From positions 6,792,312 through 6,856,311 of the forward strand of contig NC_092675.1 in NCBI RefSeq assembly GCF_964355755.1: a stretch of 64,000 nt of DNA, in the 5' to 3' direction. This document shows positions 10,636 through 23,700 of this stretch, piece by piece. This DNA comes from Antedon mediterranea (Eukaryota; Echinodermata; Crinoidea; Comatulida; Antedonidae). Numbering within the stretch: position 1 is the stretch's first letter; each line of letters opens with the position of its first letter. The notes under the pieces are model-generated. The model was not told where the DNA came from. It did no database searches and saw only the letters and a list, made by a program, of their open reading frames with translations. The translations under genes were made by a program, and so were the position numbers.

Positions 10636-12698
10636 CAAAGATCGTATAGCGCCACGTAGTGGCGCAAGATATGGAACTGACGCTCGAAAAATGATAATTC
10701 CATGGGCAGCCATTCCGGCAAGCGGATTACCCAGTAGGCAATGCGGCACGCCACCAAATCAATGTAAACAAATAGGATTTACATCTACGCGATAAACAGT
10801 ACGACTTTATTTTATCTTTCGCGTCAAAATGAAAGAACATCTATATAAAATTCGATTATATAAATTTACTCCATTTGATATTACACTTACATATGCGTAT
10901 ATCACTGTCCAACCTCAAACGGCTACAGAATAAACACTGACTGTATGGAGGACGAATTTTGTAGGCAGTCGGTTGAGGCATAGTTATAAATAGTGTCGCG
11001 GGGCGCAGCGCGATGCTACGCACTTCACGCCCAAGGTCGGCCGCGTTTGGCCTAGGCTGGGATGATGGCTTAGTTTATGTGCGAGAGAAGCATTTTTTTG
11101 GAGATGAATTGTAATAATTGCCAAATATATTGTCCAAAACTGTCTTTTTAATAAAAAAAAAAAAATTAATGGGCAGGGGGATGTTCTTTCCACTGTTCGG
11201 ACCCTCTCTTTCTATTTTGTGTGCTTCAGGCCTACAAAGTTATTTCATTGCAAGGGGAATTTTACTCCGATCTGCCACAACTGTAGTATACTGTACATAC
11301 AATAAAAAAGTAAAAGTATTAAATATTAATTTTAAAAATTCATAATCATAATTTGTTCTTTTCAACCCACTTTTATTAGCTCAACTTTCAATATTACAGA
11401 CAGGATTAAAATGCAATAAAAATACTGAAAAATCTCACTTTATACAATATTAATAAATAATGATGGAATAACTAAATACACTCGATAAATAAATTACGAA
11501 TGTATGGTTTTAGCCTTCTTAAATACAAGGAAAATTCTATTATTTTGATTTCTTGTATTACAAAAGAAGCCAATAGGCCTAAACAACAGTACTGATAATA
11601 ACTGAATTCTGGTTATTTCCTTTCTCTTTAAAGTATGAGGTGTGTGAAAATAGTGATTTTATTTGTAATCCCATAGGATACTGCTCCTTTTCAAGAATCA
11701 AAAATATAAACTATTATTACTATTAAAATATAATTGTCCATCAGTTCTGGCCTTTGTATTTAATTCTTGTGTAAAATACCACTTTGCACTCAATCATCTA
11801 TCTTCTCAATTTTACAGTATGATGACAGACTTATATATCTTTCTGAAATAGGGAAAAATATATCATTAAATTATTTGGTCACTTTTCGAACTGTTACATA
11901 ATCATTTGATTACTTATTATAGTATTTTAAAATACTATAAGTTTTTAAATTCAAAACAAAAGTCAATATACTATTTATTAATATTGTAAGTATTAAAAAA
12001 TGTTTACATTAATTAACTAAATATTTTTCAAATAAAGATGAAGAAAATAAATATGAGGATCAAATTTATAATTTAAATTTATTAAATAAAACAAACAAAC
12101 AACAACATCCTCACGATTTTTTATTTCATTACATTTAATTATTTCTGTTAATGTTATTATTAATAAAACGCTATAGGCCTATTGTCTTGTACATTTTTAT
12201 TAAAAATTCCCGAACAGCTTCAGTTTTTTTCTTAATCTTCCATCCATCCAAGCCTTGTTTGATCAAGACGCCAATCAATATCATTCATCCTCCCAGACTT
12301 TTTTTTATTAATCATACTAACTAAACTAGGCCTAGTATTCGGCATTAAATATGCCTAGGCCTACTACTATCTAGGCCCTAGATCGGATTGCGCAGAAACG
12401 CCTGCTGAACTAAATTTAAACAACAATTTAATAATTTTGTTAATGTTTACTAACAAAAAAATATATATTCAAAAAACTTACCACTACAATTTACCCAATA
12501 CAACACGAGAAAACTTCCCGAACAAACAATAACACGTCACACGTGGATGTGGTTCAATGGTTTATTATACACTTCCGGGGTATGTGATCGCGTAAGTTGC
12601 TTGCCGGAATGGCTGCCCATGGAATTTCACTCATGCGCAGTGTATAAGAGATAGGACTTCCATATCTTGCGCCACTTCGTGGCGCTATAGTATCTTTG
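10636..12698. mobile_element. hAT-like non-autonomous element, 2063 bp, 8-bp target duplication
   Basis: Ends CAAAGATCGTATAGCGCCAC and GTGGCGCTATAGTATCTTTG are inverted repeats. Pairing continues inward (GGCGCAAGATATGGAA; AATTCCATGGGCAGCC; ATTCCGGCAAGC) for about 100 bp. ATTCCAGG flanks both sides exactly (10628-10635 and 12699-12706), an 8-bp duplication typical of the hAT superfamily. The interior is AT-rich and has no transposase-like frame; open frames of 69 and 75 codons near 11.0-11.3 kb are not recognisable. Confidence 0.85.
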
Positions 12699-13205
12699 AT
12701 TCCAGGGGCGGAAAGTCACTTAGTGACGTTGTGATCGGGCGCGTCGGGCCTAGCTAATATTAATAATATGACCTGAAATAAGCGGCTAACAAGAACTGTT
12801 ATATACTTGCTTACAATTGTTTTGTTATTGATGAACAAACAAGCAATTAGATTGAATAACAAATTATTTATTCATTTTTTTTGGGTAAAAACATGTACAA
12901 ACTAGGCTAGGCCTAGGGGCCTAGTACTGTATAATATAAATTAATAGTAATATTAAACTAATACAGTATTAATAAAATATAAGATAGGCCTAACATACAA
13001 TAAATATTCAATTTTTAAGGTCTACCACATGACAATAACATCATTTACAGAGTATAGTGTAGTAGGTTTGCATTCAACATAAATATTTGTATTGTAATTC
13101 ATCTAAATCCTCTGCAACATACATATATATTTGTAATTCAACATTTTGTTTTAAATAATTAAATTATAGTTTGGGTATGACAATGTCGGTAGGTACCGGT
13201 GTCAT

Positions 13206-13737
13206 CTTTTTATCCACTTCACTCTCAGTTTGAAGTCACAAATACAAAGAACTCTGCATCATCAACGATTCCTGAAAGTGTCAGAAAAAATAATAAATAT
13301 TATTTTAAAAAAATGTTAATGTCTGGTTGTATATATAATTATAATATTATATGATGACATAAAAGTAAGGCAAATGGAAGCTGTATTTTATTAATTAAAT
13401 TACAGTATTTACTATTACTATTTATATAATCTAGGCCTACTAGTAGCCTAGCTAGGCATCTATTGAGCCTAATAAATCAAATAATAAATGAAAAACAAAA
13501 TAATATTAATACTGATTGAAAAAAAGTATTTTTTGGGGGGGATCAGATCACCAGGCTAGGCCGGCCAGGACCAATGATACTCGTAATCAGTACAACTTAA
13601 CGACTATCGGATCAGCATCAACACAGTACCAACACACGTCTCGCTATCGCCTATACTGACACACGTATCTCGCGTTGCCGAAACCACGCTCACAGCTAGA
13701 AAATGTACCTACCTTTCGAGGCCTGAGAATACACCAA
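13206..13737 (-). other. Possible two-exon transcript, weak
   Basis: On the minus strand, an ATG in CAAAATGTGTTGG near 13735 leads into CCTCGAAAG followed by a GTAGGT donor near 13714. Near 13272 a good acceptor (pyrimidine-rich, ACACTTTCAG) precedes a short open stretch. Joined in phase this gives only about 21 residues, so it may be a noncoding transcript or chance. No homology recognised. Confidence 0.15.
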
Positions 13738-14183
13738 CACATTTTGAACAGGATAGAAATATATCATACTCGATTAAACTAATATTATTCTTGATAAAAC
13801 AATTGATTACAATTTTTTTAATTTGTTGGGATGCACCTCCGACTATTCAGAAAATGGACAACAAAACAGTAGTCAAATCGTACCACATTTATAAATTTCA
13901 CGAGTCCCGACTTCAGTCGCCGAATGTATTGTATTAGCTTCGGTTTCTTTGAAGAAAACCGATTGGTTATTCAATTATACTTATTAGGAAATGCTTTTAC
14001 CATAATAGGTAATGTTGGGCGGTTCTTAAATATTCTTGAGAGCTTAAAATAAAACAGCACTTATTTGCTAGGCGACGAAAATCGTCAGTTTTCAACGATA
14101 GGTGGCGCTTCAAAATCGTCAATGCGGAAGTAAGTCGATTTTACACGATTTAACGGTCAAAACGCGAAGTGGCTTTCCCACTG

Positions 14184-15040
14184 TATATAACAATGGTGAA
14201 TGCTAATTGTTAATACTATATATTCAACAGGACAACCTTCACGTAATGTAAGGTATTAGATGTAATATCAATACCATAATCTACATAATGTAATGGTGGC
14301 TGCCCCCTTTATTATTATTACAGTAGTTTTACATTATATATTTAGTTATTTCGTCATTTAATAATAAATGACATTTTCCATCCATTTCGGTGTTTGGTTT
14401 CCTTTGTTTTGTCCTGGACTCTGTTGACACAAATCGAATTGTGTACTTTATCGCGCATATCTTTCTCCATAATAATAGGCCTACAATAATACTAAAAGTA
14501 CGATGCCGCAATTAATCAAAGAAACTGAAGGCATATCACGTTAGTATAGGTTTTAGACGGCAGAAGCATTTCGGCTTAATATTCGTAAATAGAAAAACAT
14601 TTTGGCGCAAATGGCATAAAGCAAAATAATTTTTTCGTATTTTTCAGGACTGCTTGATAATATTTTACTATACATAATAATATACAACAGTAATTTTAAG
14701 AAGGTGATACTTCACACTTTCCATCCTATGTTATTTATTGTTCTTTGCATATATTCCACCATCAATCAAGAATTCAAAAGAAGAAAAATGAAATTAACTT
14801 AATATTAACTTGAAATGTGATTTTTTTTTTCTGGAATTAAAAGTTACTGGTTCATTTCATCAATGCATTTTATCTGTTTCTACATATATCAAACAGTTCA
14901 TAAAAATGTTTTGACATATGAATGACAAATTATTAAAGAAAACTTGAAAGGGCGTCCAAGTGCAAACCAAGCTTTATAATCAATTAATTGGCATATCTAC
15001 CACAATCACTCGGTTGAAAATATCATTTCATTTGTTTTAG
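14184..15040. other. Duplicated noncoding block (copy 1)
   Basis: 14437-14480 and 14645-14960 align in order with 37697-37740 and 37858-39400. Shared strings include TATACATAATATACAACT-like sequence, CACACTTTCCATCCTATGTT, TATTGTTCTTTGCA, AAAATGTTTTGACATATG and TTAAAGAAAACTTGA. 14915-14920 (CATATG) is the empty site of the element inserted at 38148. No gene supported. Confidence 0.6.
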
Positions 15041-15113
15041 GACGAAATTATGTGGTTCAGGAAAGGAGATGAAACTAGGAGAACCAGTGACTCTACAACC
15101 ATCTTTTTGTTGA
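15041..15113 (+). pseudogene. Orphan last exon of a lipase paralogue
   Basis: A strong acceptor (TTCATTTGTTTTAG) precedes one base completing an AG-G Arg codon, then T-K-L-C-G-S-G-K-E-M-K-L-G-E-P, ...LQPSFC and TGA at 15111-15113. Phase and length equal those of the exon at 9-81. Human pancreatic lipase likewise ends with R-T-K-F-C and a final Cys. No PLAT or catalytic exons were found upstream in 14.2-15.0 kb, so it is an isolated relic, or the last exon of a gene dispersed by the 9.9-14.2 kb insertions. The exon itself is undamaged. Confidence 0.6.
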
Positions 15114-16180
15114 CTACAGTGATTAATTTAAACAAATGTTGATGATACAGTACTATGCTAATCTTAATGCTGATGATACTATATTGATAACATTAAATAC
15201 AGCAATGTTGTATGCTATAAAATTATAAAAAAACACACAAATGAACGATTTCATAACATTGATTTTCACTACGTATTTTATCCTTTGTGTTTAATCTATA
15301 TATAAATTTAAGTAAGTGCAAAATTCGTTAAATCACGCCTTACTTCTAGAATTTTTACTCGATGGTATATAAAGGTGGTTCATATTTTCGGGACTGATTT
15401 TAACCACCTGATGTAACCCTGTTTACTAATTAAATTGAGTTATATAATTAGTTATTGACGATTAAAACGATTTAGGTTCAACGATTTGCCTCAAATTGGG
15501 GTGTTTTCCTATCTCCTCCTACGATAATTGTTTTTAATAGCTGAAAACCGGTTGAACAGATCGAGTAAAGCATCATAATGTTGAAGACAGGCAGATTTTC
15601 TTTAAAAATACTATTTTGATAGATTTAATATACGCTTATACAAATGTATTGATTTACGATGAATGGACAATTCCAATCTCTCAGTCTGCCAGTTTGGTTT
15701 AACACAAGTAGGTAAATTTATGAGCCCTTGGTTTAACACATATGTAAATTTATGGGCCCTTGGAGAATAAAATTGCAAACATTACTGTAAATAACCATTT
15801 TTGGTCGTCATTTGGAATCGAAAATGTCTTACTGTGAGTGTGCGTACTGTTAGATATAATATAAAAATATATACAAATAAACTGTATTACTGTGGTTGTG
15901 GATAGGCTCTACTGTTATATATATAAACACATAATATACAAACTTTATTACTGACAGTTGCTTCTCAACGTTTTTATTAATTGATACTTACAAAAAATAT
16001 AAACGTCGTCGTAGTGGTGTATACATACTTTACTATTTCAATCGACTTTAACATGGACAGTTTTAACAAATCACAAATGTTTTACTGTATTTAGTGGTAT
16101 GTTATTTATAGGCCTATAAAACATGAAACAATAGGCCTATTTCGTTACTGAGTGGATACAAATTATATTAAAAAATTGTG
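15114..16180. other. No gene seen; 34-bp direct duplication
   Basis: 15695-15765 holds two copies of a TTGGTTTAACACA..GTAAATTTATGRGCCC unit. The remainder is AT-rich and unassigned. Confidence 0.4.
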
Positions 16181-16188
16181 CCTCATCC

Positions 16189-16824
16189 CCGGGGGGGTCA
16201 CTCTTAAATATTTCCATACGGGGAGGTGCCGCATTTACGGGTATATTTTCGAGGGCCTGGTAGCACAAGTGTGGGAAAATATGAAGAGTTGGTAGCACAA
16301 GTGTGGGAAATGACAGGGTGAAATTAGTAGTTTAAGTCCCTAGCCCGCCCACCCGTGTCAAAATGTCACGAATTATCGCCAAATTTTCAGGTATTTTAGC
16401 ATACTGGATGCTATAAGCCCATCGCTAAATACCTTTGAATAGGCCTAGAGTTTTCGCATCAGTAGAAGAACACGAAACATCCAGCCTAGGACAAAATCAT
16501 TCAACTGTGACCACTCTTGATGATCGTCGTCATGCACACCCCGCGATGCGCGATAAACTTTCAAAACACGTTCGTGATTTTTCCATGAACGGTCTCTTTG
16601 GCCATGTGCAGATCAACATGCTGGGAACCAGTACAAATTTTGCGCCCTCTCTGGCGTGGCCTTGTTTCTGCCGTCTTTTTATAGAACACTGGATTTTGGT
16701 AAATGGTAGTTCAAGTCCGTATATTTTTCAGTAAAACAGGTAGCGCAAGTGCCTCATGTCTTGAAGTGGCTGCTGCACCTCCCCGTTTGGTTTATATACA
16801 AGTGACCCCCCCCCCCCCCCGGGG
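16189..16824. mobile_element. 636-bp element with G-rich inverted ends and 8-bp target duplication
   Basis: CCTCATCC flanks both ends (16181-16188 and 16825-16832). Terminal inverted repeats run CCGGGGGGGTCACT..ATACGGGGAGGTGC on the left and GCACCTCCCCGT..AGTGACCCCC(C)n on the right. Internal repeats GGTAGCACAAGTGTGGGAAA (two copies near 16259 and 16295) recur inverted or diverged as GGTAGCGCAAGTG near 16739. No transposase. The 8-bp duplication fits hAT or a related group. Confidence 0.75.
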
Positions 16825-16832
16825 CCTCATCC

Positions 16833-17644
16833 CTCAACCAATACATACAAACACAAATTGGGTTTGTTTAAATTTTTTATTTGGACACATTTTATGACAA
16901 GTTTCTCTTTCGAAAGCAGGGTGCTAATTTTAGTTGACTACATAAATCATCGTGTTTATTTATTCGTTTCTGAAAACGACAATGAAATCGCCAGTTTTGT
17001 TACGCTGAAATCACTGTGTATTCGAGACCTTTATGTGGAAACGCCTTAGATGTTACGCGAGCGAAGCGCGAGCGTAAAAGCTAGTAATAGAAATTAATAA
17101 TTTCGAAAAAGTTAATTTACAAAATACAATTCAAATTTTATTCTGGAAATTGTGTATCATAACTAAAAAGCAATACCGCTCAATCGTTGAATGTGAGTGA
17201 CACAAGGAAATGTTTGTGAAACTACAGAAATTCGAGTTATAAGTAATAATTGAATTAATGAATAAACAAGATTATAGTTTTGCTTACCGATTGTTTACGC
17301 TAATAATAACAAATAATATTAAATTCAATACACAATATAAATTTGACAGATTTGTTTATGCGAGTAGTGTACATTTATAACAAATTAAGATGTATATACA
17401 ACCAATTCACATATTATTTGAAAACTAACGAAATCCAAACAGGATAAAATAAATGTTTTTGTGTAACAAGGGGAAATAAATACTACTCAATGTTTCCGCG
17501 CACACCGTCTTGTTTTGTTTTTATTGTTTATAGGAAACTCTAAATTAGGCCATACAGAGTTGATTTTATGTTACCATACAAAACTACACAATATATGTTT
17601 CCATTTCCTTATTCCCGAACTGTATAATATTTGAAGAGTATACG
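16833..17644. other. No gene seen
   Basis: AT-rich upstream flank of the lipase gene. A short GCGAGCGAAGCGCGAGCG motif lies at 17056-17073. No exon supported. Confidence 0.4.
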
Positions 17645-17652
17645 TATAAATA
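17645..17652 (+). promoter_or_regulatory. TATA box candidate for the lipase gene
   Basis: TATAAATA lies 145 bases upstream of the start codon, implying a leader of about 120 bases. The leader region 17718-17790 is the part duplicated at 4040-4112. Confidence 0.45.
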
Positions 17653-17796
17653 AATCCACTCATTATTTACTTAATCTGAGGAGAGAAAGCAACAAACGCC
17701 AAACAATTGACGAAAGTAAAACTAGTTGATTGTTTGAAAGATAACTGCTGCCAGTTAAATACGCCTGTTTTTTGTATTCCATCACATTCTGCCGTC

Positions 17797-20700
17797 ATGG
17801 CGAAAACATTTGGTTTAGTATGTTGCTTCTTGCTTTTGCTAAGTAAACTGAATGATGTTGAAGGTAAGGGCATTGGTTTATTTCACACGACTCTATAGCT
17901 TGAGGTATACACCTATACATAGGCAATTTTGTTAACTCTTGCAAACTTCACTTCAAGCTATTTTTTATTTCAGTATTTGTTTAATTACTGATAAGCAACT
18001 CTAGTACACAATTTATTATTTCCTTGACTTATTTCTAAATAAAATAAATAGTTAAATAACTGTAGGATGAAAGCGATAAAGATTAGAACATTTGGGAGAA
18101 AGAATAAACACATTCTCACCGAGTAAAATCGTAATGATTTGTTCTTTGAATGGTAAATAGCTGGGGAACTTTTATTTGTTATATTCTATAATTACGTATA
18201 CATTAACAAAATAAACTCTACTGTGACTAAATACAATAAGAGGTGCTTTCATCTCAGGGTGGTATTCAACATGGAGAGAATCTATGTTTTTATAGTTCAT
18301 AGTTCATTTTATTTGTTCAAAAGGAAATTCATGTTAACATACGGTAACAATTGCGCAAATTTAATTTAAGTTTAGTAACATAGAAAAAGACAATAACATT
18401 TAAAATATACAACAGAGAAACAAAATAACTCTGATGAACAATTAATTAACTGACCAAAAAGTCATAGTAAATATGGAATAAAAGAATTAAGGAAGCGTAA
18501 TACATTATCTATTATCGTTGAGACTAAAACATCTTTACTTAATATAAATAATATATTCATAATAATACATAATATATTAATATAATAATTGTAACTTCAT
18601 TCCATATTCCTATATTACTATAATAGGATTTAAGACTAAATTTGTGTTAAATACTCGACGAAATAACAAAGACGAATCTCTATCAGCATACGATACAGCA
18701 TCTATTAGCAACTCGAATTTCAATCCAGCAAACCTCACCAAGTTTATAATTCATGGATTTCAAGAAAGCAGCGAAGAGAGATATGTTTCGGACATGTCCC
18801 GATCGCTGCTCGTTGAAGGTGATTATAACGTTATACTCGTGGATTGGGAAGAAGGAGCAGAAGGAAACGTATTACTCGATTATGATGATGCTGTGGATAA
18901 CGTACGTCTTGTTGGTGCCGAGATTGCTTATTTGATCAAGAAACTAAAGGTAATGCATTGCATGTAGGCTTATGAAAGAAACCAAGAATTTAGTATTTTT
19001 TTACTTAATTAAATGAACCATTGCGAACAAAAAAATGATAAATTTCAGTGACCACGGAGTATATAATAGATTATAGTTAGGCCTATGTCTTCGTCTTGAA
19101 ATCCAACAAATCACAGTTTAATGCACACGAAAAATATTGCACTCTTAATGTTTCAGTTGCCACTGAACTGTTTTTCGTATTATCAGAGTTTCCAATCATT
19201 ACAATATGGCTATACATTAATAGAAAATTAATCACAATTGTATTTACAAGATAAGAAGACTGACACTGGGAGAGTTATACATCGTATGGCTATTTCGTTT
19301 CAAGGAGCTATAAGAGTGGAATGAGCTTCCAATAAATTTAAATTAATTAGACACAGGTTTCACTCCTACCTTGTTCTTGTAATACAGTATCTATTTATTT
19401 ATTTTATTATTAAACAAGATTATTTATGTATTGCATAACTCACGGATAGAGGGTGCCTTTTCTGCAACGGTAATTGTTGGGCATAAGACTTTGTCTAAAT
19501 CTGTTCACAAAGTCAACGAATCCGTCGTATTATTTAATTAACATAAAACAATGTTGGAGTCCCGCCTATTGATCTGTGCAATCTTGATGTAACAGACCTA
19601 TATCCTTCCCTATAAAGTCTTATAACTATATACAACTCACTGATCTTATCAAATATATCATATATCATATATCATAACAGTCTGGGGCACTGATCGTGAT
19701 CGTATCCATGTACTTCAAAAAAGGGCTTTAAGAATTATATGTAAAACAAACTACTACCATCCATCTCTACCACTATTTATTAAAACTAATTCCCTTACCG
19801 TTTATGACCTCTATACAAAATCTATTTCACTTTTTATGTTTAAATACAATAAATTTTCATTCTTTTTTTCAAACATATGACTCTATTCATGTACATGATA
19901 CGAGAAACAAAAATAATTTGTATATCATCAAAAAGAACACAAACATGGGACAAAGGGGAATATCTTATGAAGGGCCAAGAATATGGAACAATATTAGTAA
20001 CAAAATTAGAATGAGTAATAACTTGTATAATTTCAAAAGGAAAATTAAAAGTTTATATATTATTGAATACACCGGAACAATGTAAATAGGTGTTTATGTG
20101 AAAATTGTATTATTTGTAATCAATTAACTGAATTATCAATTCTTGTTTTTATAATAATTAATATCAATATTTTAAAATGTAAAAGTTTAAGTTGTTTTAC
20201 TATTTAGAGGGGCGCCCAACTTAAAGCTTGCTTGCTGTGGCGTCCCTTTTCCACTTCCAACTTCTTTTCTTGCATTATATTATTTATGTTCATTATCAGT
20301 TGTATATTTACAGTATTATGCTACTCTGTATTTTGCTTTATTATTTGTGGAAATAAATATTATTATTATTATTATTATTATTATTATCTCAGCTTAAAAC
20401 TTAAAACTAACTATTTATTATTTATAGAGTGCAAGCGGGTTGTCTTTGAGAGACGTACACCTGATTGGTTTCAGCTTAGGAGCACACTGCGCAGGCTATG
20501 CCGGAAAGATTTTAGACGGTGAAATTGGAAGAATCACTGGTAAAAATAGGTTTAAACTAGAAAAAAAAATGTGTCCATTGAGATAGAATTAGGTCGGCGT
20601 TAGTCTACGAAAAAAAATCAATTTAATTGCTTCACTATTAACTATATTAATTAGTTTCTCATAAATGTGTCATAATTGGAACTAAAAATCATGTAAGTAT

Positions 20701-23700
20701 GGAGTTATATTTACGCCAAGCAAATGATACGAAATCAATCAATAAAATGGCAAATATATACAGGCGTGTTATAATATAGAATACTTAATAATAGGCATCG
20801 ACATATTTTGTAATTGAATACAGTATTTATTTACTATTAACAGGATTGGATCCTGCCGGGAGAAACTACGAGAAACTGCGATCATATGCAAGACTAGGCC
20901 TATATCGTACAGATGCCATGTTTGTGGATATCATTCACACCGAAAAAACACTGTTAGGTAAAAACCTTATTGTAAAACCTGAATCTGGAGGAGTAAAAAT
21001 ATAACTGGAATAAAGTGACCATTCACAATTATTTTCTTTAATTGTTTCAGGTCTTGAGAAATCCGTTGGACATCTGGATTTTTACGTTAACAACGGCGAA
21101 GATCAAACCGGTTGTCCACGTTATAATTTAAAGACTGTATTAGGCGACGGATGGTTTGATGGTAACACGATGTGTTTATTGTTGCATTATAATTATTTAT
21201 GATATCATAGGCCTAAAACAAAATAATTTGTTCATCTTCAGGAGTTTGTTATAGTGTCATATATCAAACTTATTATTATTGCTATTATTATTTGTTCCTC
21301 TTGTTTTTATAATTATAAAGCCTATGTAATGTTGATCATCTTTCATACATTGGTATAGCGTTTAACGTTTTCTTTATTTCGTTTTTTAGGTATTATTCAC
21401 ATCAGAAAGTATCACAAACTTATTTTGACATGACATTGACATCACATATAACTGAAAAAAAAATTGATCATAATATGTTGTTTGGCTTATTAATAATTGT
21501 TATATTATTTAGCCGCCGATGAATCTTACAAATGTGATCACAAACGAGCAGCTGAGTACTTTACCGCATCGATTGACGCTGAACAAAACTTTACCGCGTA
21601 TAGCTGCAGTAGCTACGCGGCATACATGGACGGCAGATGTTCAAGAACCTGTGGAACAAATGGTTGTCCTCGAATGGGGTTTCACGCAGATGAATACAGG
21701 AGAAGTAATCAACCTCAGAAATTTTACTTGCGAACTGCTGCTGAGTATCCCTACGCAGGTAGGTACTGTATGAAATATTGTAATCTGGTAAGAACAAAAA
21801 CAAACAACTAAAAAATAAACAACAAAAGAAGAATAAAAAAAAAAAAAACGATGAATGATTAATAATTTTTCCTGAAATAACATTGTTTCAAAGTGAATTA
21901 ATAAGAGCATGTGTTGAATCTGTTTGGAATAACAACTGATAGACTGTTAGCCTAATATAGACGTTAGACGTTTCTTAAACGAGGATGCTATACATTAAAG
22001 CTAGTGCATGCCCTAGTAACATCCAGATTGGACAATTGTAATGGAGTTCTTTATGGATTGCCTCAAACATCTATTAGAAGACTTCAACTACTAATGAATA
22101 GTGCCACCCGTCTCGTCACTCGGACACCTACATTTCAACATATCACTCCGGTTCTCCGTCGTCTCCATTGGCTCCCTGTTGAAAAGCGTATTGTTTTCAA
22201 AGTTCTTATATTTGTTTTCAAATCCATTCATCATTTGTCCCAGCGTATATTTCAGAGTTAATCAAGTTTCGCTCGGCGACCTGTAGTCGTTCCCTCCGGT
22301 CTACGTCTGGCTTAACCACTCTCGACTATCCACGGTTTAGATTGAAGTCATATGGGGAGCGATCTTTCGTGGTCGCTGCTCCAAAAATTGTGGAAATCTT
22401 TGCCTTTGGTGATTCGTGAGTCTGAGTCTCCCTCCGTTCTTCAAAGCTCACTTGAAGACTCACTTGTTTCGTTCTGTATGAATTCATTATTTTTCTCATA
22501 TCATTTTATTCATTTTATTGTTTGTTAGGCAGGATAGTCAGATGCTCACATCACTATGACACTTGTGAATAGATAGTTGGCTTGTCTTGACAAGTTAGTG
22601 AAACAGTGTGGTGATGTGAGATTCCGGTTTTCGGACTTTTTCTGTTGTCTTGGTCAATTTATTCGGTTTTTAGGCTATTTCGTGGTTTATTTTACATCAA
22701 CATTTTTTCATTTTCACACTTGTGCTAAACAGCGCATAGAGACTATTTGTATTTTGCGCTATATGAATTTAAAACCATAAAAACCATAAAACCATAAAAT
22801 AAAACAACAAAAACTTTCAAAGTAATCAATCAATCAATACCTTCTCCTCCCTTTGAAATAGAAACAAACAGTGAAACAACGAAATATTAAAATAACTGCT
22901 AAACAAAATATGACTTAATTCCGTGCTTTGGTTGCTCCTTGATTTATCTCCCTAGTCCATTTAAAGACCATTAAAGGTATACTTATTTTTACCTGATAAA
23001 AGAGAGAAAAATAGTCAACCGGAAGACATTTTCTATTTCTTTTTTTTTTGACCATTTTTGGGGATTTTAATTACCTTTATTCTTTATGTTTTGGAGATAA
23101 GTTAATTACAATATAATACCGTAATTCTTTCTGTTCTTCGCAACAATAACAAAGTAAGCCTATTATATAAGCATACTATTTCTACTCTTTTAGCTACGGA
23201 GATAACCATTGAAATTACAATGGCGGATAGGTATTCGAATGGTGGCCGGTATAATGATGATGATGACGGTGAATTACACATTGCTGGCTGGTATGGTTCA
23301 CACAAAAACACATTTTACAGGATGTGTTTGGGAAGGGCATGCAATGATAAGTAAGCAATTATGTATTAGACATATTGAAAATTAATTAACGATCATTCCT
23401 TAAACGAATGAACATTTCGGGGTTTTCCATGTTACATAATTATATGACTGATATTTTGTGGTTTCAGAAATCAGGAGTTCGAGAATGGAGAAACGTACAC
23501 TTATTTTACAGTGATTCCTAATGGTATTGGCAAAATTGAAGGAGTTAAGTTGTTTTGGGATGAGGAAAACTTCTGGTCAAACCCAAGACTATACATAGAA
23601 AAGATAGAGATCCTCGACTATCCAACAGTTGGGAAAAGGTATGTACATTTTCACATTGCCAATGTTCATGTTTCATTGACATTGCATTTAAAAACATTGT

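Larger units (their letters stand above)
9941..14183. mobile_element. Outer element with CAGTGGGA ends, interrupted by the hAT-like element
   Basis: The left end CAGTGGGACAGCCAGTCG and the reverse complement of the right end, CAGTGGGAAAGCCACTTCG, match. Both continue into AAATCGTGT.AAATNNCGACT after a gap. The flank is TA on each side (the 8-bp flanks match only 5/8). Removing 10636-12706 leaves about 2.17 kb. A 25-bp direct repeat (TTGGGATGCAGCTCCGACTA near 10328; one C/G difference near 13825) lies within. No transposase recognised; probably a non-autonomous cut-and-paste element, class uncertain. Confidence 0.5.

Noticed and set aside
16435-17049. Chain of short plus-strand frames
   Set aside because: They start inside a transposon with a target duplication and show no splice sites or domains.
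20232-20522. 96-codon frame with a poly-Tyr run
   Set aside because: Runs through the (TTA)n retroposon tail and into lipase exon 3 in a wrong frame.
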